Shown piece by piece: positions 13,947-19,768 of a stretch of 19,768 nucleotides of DNA (the first letter of the stretch is position 1; every line of letters begins with the position of its first letter). The position numbers and the translations under genes were made by a program. This DNA is from Candidatus Dojkabacteria bacterium (lineage in GTDB: Bacteria > Patescibacteriota > Dojkabacteria > SC72 > JAFGCJ01), in the NCBI GenBank assembly GCA_028696915.1, contig JAQVGB010000010.1, forward strand, positions 1 through 19,768. Direction: 5' to 3'. A model generated the notes under the pieces. The model did not search any database and was not told the DNA's origin. It was given only the letters and a program-made list of their open reading frames with translations.

Positions 13947-16571
13947 CTATCCATGCCCGAGTGTCACGGATCCCTGCACCGGCACCTGCTCGACAGCGCC
14001 AGCCTTGTGTGTATCGTTCGCCTTCGCATCTTTGACTGGTAGAACCGCTTTTTCTGGCGCGGCAGACGTCACAGGCCTTGGTTGACCCTGCGGCTCTTTT
14101 GATGAAGCCCTCCGCTCTGCTGGAGGTTCTGTCTGCAGAGATCGGTTGCCCTTTTCACTGTACTCCTGCTGGGCCCACCGCCGGATCTTGTCTTCGACAA
14201 CCTCGCGCGACCGCCCGTACCGCTCACGGGAAGCTCTGATCACCGTTTCTTTGTATCCGCCGCGCTGATAGCGAAGGTCAAGCGAGCGGGCGCTAAACGG
14301 CTGAGAAATTCGTCCATCTATCGAGAGCTTCATATACATTGCGTGCCGGTCCATCGCTACAAGATCGTCCTCGGTAAAAATCGGCGCAAACTGCTGGGCC
14401 ATCGTCGGCGCATCGCTTGGGCCGACAACAAAAGAGGAGATCGTTCCCGCGTTCCCGAAGATCGCATGCCGCACGTTCTCAGGAAGCTGATCGATGTACT
14501 GATGCGTCAAGTGCAGGCACAGCCGGTACTTCCGTGCCTCAGAAAGAATTTTGGCAAACGAGTCGGTCGCATAGTTCTGAAATTCGTCCACATAGAGGAA
14601 AAAGTCCTTGCGCTCATCCTCGGGAATGTTGACCCGCTCCATCGCCGTCGACTGGAGCCGGGTCACGATCATGCCTCCCAAAAGCGCACTGCTTTCCTCA
14701 CCCAGACGCCCTTGCGAGAGGTTCACCAGCAGGATTTTCTGATTGTTCATGATATCGCCGAGATCAATGGTAGACGTGACCTGTCCGACGATGTTCCTGA
14801 TCGTTGCAGACGAGAGGAACCGGCCGACTTTGTTCTGGATCGGCGCGACCGCCTCGGTCACAAGCCGTGAGTTCGTCGACATCGACGCGTACTCCTCGTT
14901 CCAGAACCGCAATAGCACCGGATCTTTGACCTGCTTGACGATGAATTTGCGGAAATTTTTGTCGACCAGAAGACGCTGAATGGCAAGTAGTGTCGTTCCC
15001 TGCACCTCAAGGATGGTCAGTATCGTATTATGAAGAAGGTACTCGAGCCGGGGCCCCCACGAGTACTCGAAGTGCTTTTTAAACACCTCAACGACCCCAT
15101 CGGCGATCAGGTCGCGCTGTGCCATATCCTTAAGCTCGAGCATGTTAAAGCCAACCGGATACTCGGTATCGGACGGATCGAGATACACAACGTCCTCCAC
15201 GCGCCGGGACGGGATGAAATTGAGCAAATCCTCCACCATCTCGCCGTGCGGGTCAACCACCCCGACCCCCTCACCCGCCAGGATGTCAGAGATCACCATA
15301 TTCTTAAATACTGTTGTTTTGCCGGTACCCGTCTTTCCGAGCATATAAAAGTGCAATCTCCGGTCAGCACGCTTGATCCCAAACGAAATATGCCGTCCGC
15401 GGTAATCTGTTTCCGCAAATATTGTCGCATCCTGGACCGGAAGGTTCATCGGCGGTTCCGATTTCTTCGCCCGTGACCAGCTGATGTTCGGTGTTTCAAC
15501 GGAAATATTGGGAAGATGGTACAGGGACGCGATCTCGGAGATATTGAGCACATCCACACTGTCAGAGCTCAGGAATCGTTTTTTGTACCGGTCGAATAGC
15601 ATCGCCCCGTCCTGCGCGCCATCTGACGGCATAAACCCGTTCAAATTCGCCGTCGTAAACTGTTTGAACGACGCTGACGCGTCCCGTAACAGCTGATCAG
15701 CACGAGGACCGTCCGTCGCTTGCGCAACGATGCGGACACACACTTCGAACCCCACCTGTGCCATTTTCTCGGTGATCTGTCTCAACTCCTCTTCCTGTCC
15801 CGGTAGGAGTTTTACTATGGGTTTTTGGTCGACCTTCCCGTCATCGGAACTCGAGGGACCTATAAATAAACCGATTGCACCAACAATCAATCCAAATGCC
15901 GATCCCACAACCGACTTCCAGAATCCACCCTGAATCCGTGCAGGGTCCCTGCCCTCCTTAACCGCCTCGATGTACTCGCGGGCGAAGTCCTGCCAGTAGT
16001 TGTCGACGGGCCTGACCAACAGTTGGATCATGACCCGCTCGCCGGATTCGATATCAGATAAAGCGCTCGTTATAGCAGAAAGCGGGTCTACATCAAAATC
16101 ACGGAACGTCTTGATCGGAAATATGAAGTCCCTCGAAAGCTCCACCTCCCCCGCCGCAATATACGTCTGAGCCTGATCCCCGGCGGTCCTGACCGGCTGA
16201 TCGAGATAGTCGGGAACGATCGCAATCTCGGCGTTTGGATACTGCGCATAAATCTGCCCTTCCACAAACTTCACAAGATAACGGGGCACTACCGAGTAGA
16301 AGTTCACCCCCGTCTCCTTCATGGATACTATTTCAAATCCCAGAAAATCTGCTGAACGGCGACTATTCCTGACGATACCGTGCAGGGAAGCAAACATTTG
16401 TTCAGCGGCGGTCGGCGTTTTGTCGTTCATCCGGGGCACCGCGATATGCACGACAACAGGATCGCGGATTTCCTCATAGACCATTTCCTCGGGAGATTTC
16501 CGGGCAAAGAACAGCAGATAGACCAGAAACCCACAGCCGACAAGAAACATTACCGCAAGAAGCATTTCCAT
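13947..16571 (-). CDS. VirD4/TraG-like membrane-anchored ATPase (type IV coupling-protein family)
   Basis: 874 aa. Transmembrane helix 1 is at about 3-22; residues 25-215 form a large domain; a second hydrophobic segment (about 220-238, with GLIVGAIGLFIG) follows, then the RecA-like motor. Walker A is LGKTGTGKTT (411-420), and Walker B is FFLYVDEF (657-664), followed by QNYATDSFAKILSEARKYR. The VNLSQGRLGEESSALLG segment (616-632) and LTHQYIDQLP (688-697) are typical of this ATPase group. The last ~80 residues are Pro/Ala/Lys-rich and probably disordered. Relatives pump DNA or proteins through type IV secretion channels, or act as HerA/FtsK-like translocases. No relaxase, VirB4 or pilus gene is nearby, so conjugation cannot be claimed. 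The start is the ATG at 16571, 24 bp after the LytR_C gene. Confidence 0.85.
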   Translation of the reverse strand: MEMLLAVMFLVGCGFLVYLLFFARKSPEEMVYEEIRDPVVVHIAVPRMNDKTPTAAEQMFASLHGIVRNSRRSADFLGFEIVSMKETGVNFYSVVPRYLVKFVEGQIYAQYPNAEIAIVPDYLDQPVRTAGDQAQTYIAAGEVELSRDFIFPIKTFRDFDVDPLSAITSALSDIESGERVMIQLLVRPVDNYWQDFAREYIEAVKEGRDPARIQGGFWKSVVGSAFGLIVGAIGLFIGPSSSDDGKVDQKPIVKLLPGQEEELRQITEKMAQVGFEVCVRIVAQATDGPRADQLLRDASASFKQFTTANLNGFMPSDGAQDGAMLFDRYKKRFLSSDSVDVLNISEIASLYHLPNISVETPNISWSRAKKSEPPMNLPVQDATIFAETDYRGRHISFGIKRADRRLHFYMLGKTGTGKTTVFKNMVISDILAGEGVGVVDPHGEMVEDLLNFIPSRRVEDVVYLDPSDTEYPVGFNMLELKDMAQRDLIADGVVEVFKKHFEYSWGPRLEYLLHNTILTILEVQGTTLLAIQRLLVDKNFRKFIVKQVKDPVLLRFWNEEYASMSTNSRLVTEAVAPIQNKVGRFLSSATIRNIVGQVTSTIDLGDIMNNQKILLVNLSQGRLGEESSALLGGMIVTRLQSTAMERVNIPEDERKDFFLYVDEFQNYATDSFAKILSEARKYRLCLHLTHQYIDQLPENVRHAIFGNAGTISSFVVGPSDAPTMAQQFAPIFTEDDLVAMDRHAMYMKLSIDGRISQPFSARSLDLRYQRGGYKETVIRASRERYGRSREVVEDKIRRWAQQEYSEKGNRSLQTEPPAERRASSKEPQGQPRPVTSAAPEKAVLPVKDAKANDTHKAGAVEQVPVQGSVTLGHG

Positions 16572-16584
16572 ATACTCAGTATAT
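16570..16584 (-). promoter_or_regulatory. 15-bp palindrome with -10 box at the VirD4-like gene start
   Basis: ATATACT-C-AGTATAT is a perfect inverted repeat with a one-base centre. It overlaps the first two bases of the start codon. On - a TATACT (16578-16583) sits 6 bases before the ATG, so the site could be at once a -10 box for a leaderless mRNA and an operator. The gap to the upstream gene is only 24 bp, so read-through expression is also possible. Confidence 0.4.
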
Positions 16585-16595
16585 ATGCCCCCTTT

Positions 16596-17840
16596 TTAAA
16601 AGTCTATCCCGATTATGACGGTTATATCGCCGGTCGTGATAAACTCAGGACGTCCTTCCACAATCCTGATACTCTCAAACAACCCCGATATCCGTGACAC
16701 CGTGTAGGCGTACTCATCCGCATCGGTAACATAAAGTACCGATTCCTGGGACCTCCCGGGGGCATTTTTAACCCTTATAACTTCGCCTCCCACATGCCTG
16801 ATCCACCGCTCCACCCGGGAACCGAGACCATCAATGCTTGTGCCGTTGAATACCTCTATTCTCGCCTGTTCCCGCTCGATCCGTTCATCACGCTCGAGAC
16901 CGGTCAGCACACTATCCAGCGCGCCCGTCGTGATCATATCGACATCTCCGCCCCGCTCGTCTACACCCCGAACGAGAAGGTCCGACGAAACGACAAGTGG
17001 GCTGATCGCATCGTCAGGAAGCTCCTGCACCGCACGGGCGAACGCATATACCCCCGAGGGTTCAACATTGCTTAGTATAGAAGGAATCATATCGCGCTGA
17101 CGCCACACTGAAAACAGCGATACCCCCTGCAGGACATCGATGAAAAATGAGTTCCATTCCTGTGCCCACTGTGTATAGCTTCCCGTCTCATCCGCAAAAG
17201 AGGGGATGTCCGACACTCCCGCAACCGAGGCAAGCGCTTCAATCCTGGATCCTGGAACGATCAGATACCCATCGATCTGCAACGCGAAGAGCTCTTCAAG
17301 CTCATATACCGGGACCGCAATCGGCATCGAGGGAGTCTGCAGGTCTCCGATCACCATAATGTCACGAAGGGCTGCCTCAGACACCGGATAGGTCATCGTT
17401 ATACCACGATATGAGGACAACAGTCGCATATGCACCATCGGATGGAGCGACAAGAGATTGAGTGCCTGACCGGGGCTGTAGCGCATAATCGTCACACTGT
17501 TAACCATCCATTTTTTCTCCTGCAAGTCCGCAGACGCGATCAACAGGGTAAACGGCATATCTTCATCGAAATGCACTTGTTTTTTACTTTCGGGAAGTCC
17601 TTCCTGGAGGCCGGTCGAAAACTCCATCTGCTCAAGTGATGCTTTCTGATCCATAACAAACCGGTACAGGAGCGCACCAATACCCAGCAAGATGACAAGC
17701 ACCACGATGGCAAAAAGTGGTTTTCGGACCGAAAGCTTCGTTTTTGATCTGACAGACGATGTGCGTGTCCGTTTCGAACGTGCGACGGACGGTTTCCCCC
17801 TCGAGAGCTTGCGCACCTTGAGTCTCGACAGCCGCGGCAT
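16596..17840 (-). CDS. membrane-anchored LytR_C-domain protein with degenerate LCP-like region
   Basis: 414 aa from the ATG at 17840, which has GAGG 9 bases upstream; a GTG five codons earlier (17855) is the alternative. Residues 1-40 are strongly basic and cytoplasmic. One membrane helix follows (about 42-62), so most of the protein is outside the membrane. Residues about 95-210 resemble a LytR-CpsA-Psr domain in outline (FTLLIASAD..., LNLLSLHP..., LFALQIDGYLIVPGSRIEALASVAGV). The arginines that bind the polyprenyl-pyrophosphate head group in true LCP enzymes (RTD, PRD contexts) are not seen. Residues about 325-414 are a LytR_C domain: IEVFNGTSIDGLGSRVERWI and the ending DITVIIGIDF. The likely role is in the cell envelope, but attachment of glycopolymers as in active LCP proteins is doubtful. 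Confidence 0.75.
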   Translation of the reverse strand: MPRLSRLKVRKLSRGKPSVARSKRTRTSSVRSKTKLSVRKPLFAIVVLVILLGIGALLYRFVMDQKASLEQMEFSTGLQEGLPESKKQVHFDEDMPFTLLIASADLQEKKWMVNSVTIMRYSPGQALNLLSLHPMVHMRLLSSYRGITMTYPVSEAALRDIMVIGDLQTPSMPIAVPVYELEELFALQIDGYLIVPGSRIEALASVAGVSDIPSFADETGSYTQWAQEWNSFFIDVLQGVSLFSVWRQRDMIPSILSNVEPSGVYAFARAVQELPDDAISPLVVSSDLLVRGVDERGGDVDMITTGALDSVLTGLERDERIEREQARIEVFNGTSIDGLGSRVERWIRHVGGEVIRVKNAPGRSQESVLYVTDADEYAYTVSRISGLFESIRIVEGRPEFITTGDITVIIGIDF

Positions 17841-17851
17841 TTTGAAGTACC

Positions 17852-17935
17852 TCACAAGCCCATTATAGAAAATTTATTACCGGCCACAAAAACCACCCTC
17901 ACCCGCCATGTTTCAAATATGATATCTTTATTCAC
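17852..17935 (-). CDS. possible 27-codon leader ORF coupled to the LytR_C gene
   Basis: On -, a GTG at 17935 lies 7 bases after a full AGGAGG. The frame runs 27 codons and ends in a TGA at 17852-17854 that overlaps the alternative GTG start (17855) of the LytR_C gene and lies 11 bases before its ATG. The peptide has mixed charged and hydrophobic residues (begins MNKDIIFETW) and matches nothing known to me. It could be a translated leader that brings ribosomes to the next gene. Against this, a TATAAT promoter box lies inside it. Confidence 0.35.
   Translation of the reverse strand: MNKDIIFETWRVRVVFVAGNKFSIMGL
17862..17867 (-). promoter_or_regulatory. consensus -10 (TATAAT) before the LytR_C gene
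   Basis: A perfect TATAAT on - ends 21 bases before the ATG at 17840 and 6 bases before the GTG at 17855. The leader from here to the ATG would be about 14 bases and include GAGG. The -35 region is poor (TTTGTG at 17 bp). Confidence 0.5.
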
Positions 17936-17942
17936 ACAAGAA

Positions 17943-17948
17943 CCTCCT
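17943..17948 (-). promoter_or_regulatory. strong Shine-Dalgarno sequence AGGAGG
   Basis: AAAGGAGGT on - (core AGGAGG at 17943-17948) is the best ribosome binding site seen at any start in the window. It is correctly spaced (7 bases) for the GTG at 17935 and for nothing longer. Confidence 0.5.
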
Positions 17949-18308
17949 TTAATTAGCAAATCTCCATTGATGACCCCATCGATTAGTACAACAACACTCA
18001 CCGCCACACCTCCCCGTTAATCCCCCACGTTCCAATTTGAACATTTTTTATACTCCGAAGTTTCACTTTAATAACAATGCATTCGAACAAGCCCATCACA
18101 AGGCCCACCTGTCGCTCCAACATATCCCCCAATCGCACCGCATCACCATTTCCAACGACCATCAATACATAGAATTATTTTACAGGATTTTCAATAGCAG
18201 ATTATCCTCATCCCCTATTCCACACCCAAAATTCATCACGTCACCCACGTCGCAGACCAGCTCTCACCTCACCTTGGTTTCAATTCGTCCTAATTGTCCC
18301 GGCACACC
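17949..18308. other. gene-poor stretch with extreme C-over-G skew
   Basis: I counted 125 C and 35 G on + in 17941-18300, so the - strand is strongly G-rich. No - strand frame of useful length is open. A + strand frame (18037-18357) begins at TTG, is His/Ser/Pro/Thr-rich as expected from the base bias, and runs into the 3' end of the pseudouridine synthase gene, so I do not call it. The skew has the same sign as in the 4.3-4.4 kb gap. It may reflect replication bias on non-coding DNA or a G-rich transcript leading into the LytR_C operon. Confidence 0.5.
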
Positions 18309-19418
18309 CTACGGTAACACCGGACTTGAAACAACCGTTCTCTGCACATCATACTGATCACCGGCAGGAACTGCTTGGTTCAATTTTTCTTTAGTATACA
18401 GACCCATGTATACCCTTGGTGGTATATATGACACCCGCACGCACCTGAGCCTTATTGCGTGCTCGACCTCCCATGGGACACCGCCGTACTGTATATCCCC
18501 GACAATCGGAAAGCCAAGAGACTTCATCTGGACACGGATCTGGTGCATGCGTCCGGTAATGAGCCGGACTTCAACAACATAATATCCCTTCGAAACCTCC
18601 TTTTGAAGAGTAGCATAGCTTAATGCATACCGCGCGGTATCTGGGATCCCATGTGTATCGGTGCCTTGATGGAACTCAACAATCCGGCGGTCAGCAGATG
18701 ATCTCCAGACATATCCTTCAATTTTTAACGCCCGACTGGACCTCAGACCCTTCTTTTGAAGATCAGATGCCGTACAGGGCCCTACAACCGCCCAGTAGTA
18801 CTTCCATGCCTTCCGGGATACATCGGCACGCCCCGGAGCAATTCCTTCACTGCTGAACTGCCGTGAAAGTGCCGAAAGCGACCAATCGTGCTTTGCGACA
18901 AGCACCAGCCCTGAGACTTTTTTATCAAGCCGGTGCACAAGCCCCACTCGCTTAATAAGCGGCGTGCCGCTTTTCACAAAATATCCCGCAATCGCATTGG
19001 CAAGCGTTCCTGTCCGGTGGGCATATGCAGGATGGATAACCATGCCCGATGGCTTGTCGACAACGAGAACGTCGTCGTCCTCATGTATGATTTTCAGTGG
19101 AATCTCCGGTTGGGGCAGGACGGCACTTATTGTCCCCGTACTGCCAAATTCCGTAATCGCACGTGTATCCCGCATCTCCCCGGATACCGCATTAAAATGC
19201 TTCAAATCTACGGATATCACATCTCCAATATGAAGCTTCCGTGATCCTTTTCGAACCAGGACTCCGTTTATCTCAACCGCGCCATCGTGTACCAGCCTCC
19301 CGATCCACGTCCGCGACCACTGGGGATAGAGAAGCGCTAAGGCCTTGTCCAGCCGTCCGATGAAGCGGACGTCGGTAACCGCTACCGTTTGTTTGTGTCG
19401 TCCGCTCTTTTTTTTCAA
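18309..19418 (-). CDS. RluA/RluD-family pseudouridine synthase
   Basis: 369 aa, somewhat longer than E. coli RluD (326). The enzyme converts specific uridines in rRNA (or tRNA) to pseudouridine. Residues about 18-72 are an S4 RNA-binding domain (RLDKALALL, then RLVHDGAVEINGVLVRKGS and IGDVISV). The catalytic domain begins near 107 (DDDVLVVDKPSGMVIHP) and has the active-site motif VGLVHRLDKKVSGLVLVAK with nucleophile D165. The second conserved loop, ITGRMHQIRVQMKSLGFPIVGD, lies at 287-308. Extra length sits around 80-105 and 195-260. The apparent start is a TTG at 19418 (then a Lys-rich run) with AGG only 3 bases upstream; no in-frame ATG exists before the S4 domain. The target uridine cannot be told from sequence. 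Confidence 0.93.
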   Translation of the reverse strand: MKKKSGRHKQTVAVTDVRFIGRLDKALALLYPQWSRTWIGRLVHDGAVEINGVLVRKGSRKLHIGDVISVDLKHFNAVSGEMRDTRAITEFGSTGTISAVLPQPEIPLKIIHEDDDVLVVDKPSGMVIHPAYAHRTGTLANAIAGYFVKSGTPLIKRVGLVHRLDKKVSGLVLVAKHDWSLSALSRQFSSEGIAPGRADVSRKAWKYYWAVVGPCTASDLQKKGLRSSRALKIEGYVWRSSADRRIVEFHQGTDTHGIPDTARYALSYATLQKEVSKGYYVVEVRLITGRMHQIRVQMKSLGFPIVGDIQYGGVPWEVEHAIRLRCVRVSYIPPRVYMGLYTKEKLNQAVPAGDQYDVQRTVVSSPVLP

Positions 19419-19495
19419 GCCTTACAACATTTGAACACATATTCGATCACCGGGAATACACCGGACTGATACAGAATACCACGATATGGTCCCGC

Positions 19496-19768
19496 CTATC
19501 CCTGGGTTTCCACCGGGCTGTCGGTGGGATCCTGCCTGCGCGATCGTTGCGAAATTCTGTTTTTTAACAATCCCAGCGTCCCCGACCACTCCTTCGAGAA
19601 GTCTTTATACGACATGAAGTATCTCCTGCCCTCCCGTTTGGCACCCCCGTTCCTCACACCCTCCTGACCGGAACCCCTCGGTACGCGTGCAAATCTCCGC
19701 CACCCCACGGACGGCACCGCCGTCGGACGAAGCGGTTCTACCCCGCCCGACACCCCATCCGTGCCGTT
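19496..19768 (-). CDS. open frame running off the right edge, or a 39-aa ORF within it
   Basis: The - strand frame ending in TAG at 19496-19498 is open for 90 codons to the window edge. Its third codon positions are mostly G or C, which suggests coding. It could be the C-terminus of a larger gene. Alternatively a short gene starts at an ATG at 19615, which has AGGAGA 6 bases upstream; that product is 39 aa, begins MSYKDFSKEW and is charged and helix-prone. The upstream part is Gly/Arg/Val-rich and low in complexity. No family is recognised. About 77 bp separate it from the pseudouridine synthase start. Confidence 0.4.
   Translation of the reverse strand, partial: NGTDGVSGGVEPLRPTAVPSVGWRRFARVPRGSGQEGVRNGGAKREGRRYFMSYKDFSKEWSGTLGLLKNRISQRSRRQDPTDSPVETQG

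Noticed and set aside
14343..14870. 175-codon + strand open frame inside the VirD4-like gene
   Set aside because: It is antisense to the well-supported motor domain and encodes a basic, low-complexity product: a shadow frame.
18037..18357. 106-codon + strand open frame
   Set aside because: Starts at TTG, has His/Ser/Pro/Thr-rich composition that follows from the C-rich DNA, no domain, and overlaps the end of the pseudouridine synthase gene by 49 bp.

Overview
The window looks like chromosomal DNA from a bacterium of the candidate phyla radiation (Patescibacteria), possibly near the higher-GC Peregrinibacteria/Peribacteria. This assignment is an inference. It rests on a lone VirD4/TraG-type ATPase with no conjugation genes, a stand-alone PEP/pyruvate-binding (PPDK_N) domain, a LytR_C protein with a degenerate LCP-like region, a HPAFRIPR-type methyltransferase, many starts without a Shine-Dalgarno sequence, and several -10 boxes a few bases from the start codon. 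UGA is used as an ordinary stop (for example at the ruvC/ruvA junction), which argues against the UGA-glycine lineages.

Region 1 (1-5086, genes on +). Two GreA/GreB-type factors (265-723 and 4481-4936) bracket an OmpR-type winged-helix protein with a degenerate P-loop (993-2234) and a large orphan P-loop NTPase (2364-4310). Each Gre gene is followed by a tiny open frame (794-889, 31 aa; 4988-5086, 32 aa). The two tiny products align without gaps and are predicted single-pass membrane peptides. The Gre-plus-microprotein unit therefore appears duplicated, and the second Gre copy has lost one of the two catalytic acidic residues. This is the most novel-looking part of the window. Intergenic DNA here is C-rich on +, as it is further right, so these + genes probably lie on the lagging strand.

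Region 2 (5087-7565). A XerC/D-type tyrosine recombinase on - carries two large low-complexity insertions. Upstream of it is about 980 bp of AT-rich DNA, without the strong C>G skew seen elsewhere, holding several hairpins, a promoter-like inverted repeat and two DnaA-box-like nonamers.

Region 3 (7566-19768, nearly all on -). This is a housekeeping cluster: in the direction of transcription, an RluA-family pseudouridine synthase, a LytR_C membrane protein (possibly with a coupled 27-codon leader ORF), the VirD4/TraG-like ATPase, yebC, ruvC, ruvA, a PPDK_N-domain protein, ruvB, and a polytopic membrane protein. One methyltransferase (9914-10795) is inserted on + between the PPDK_N gene and ruvB; it is divergent from ruvB with paired extended -10 boxes and overlaps the PPDK_N gene tail-to-tail by 20 bp. 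yebC-ruvC-ruvA-ruvB is a classic Holliday-junction neighbourhood, here split by the two inserted genes.
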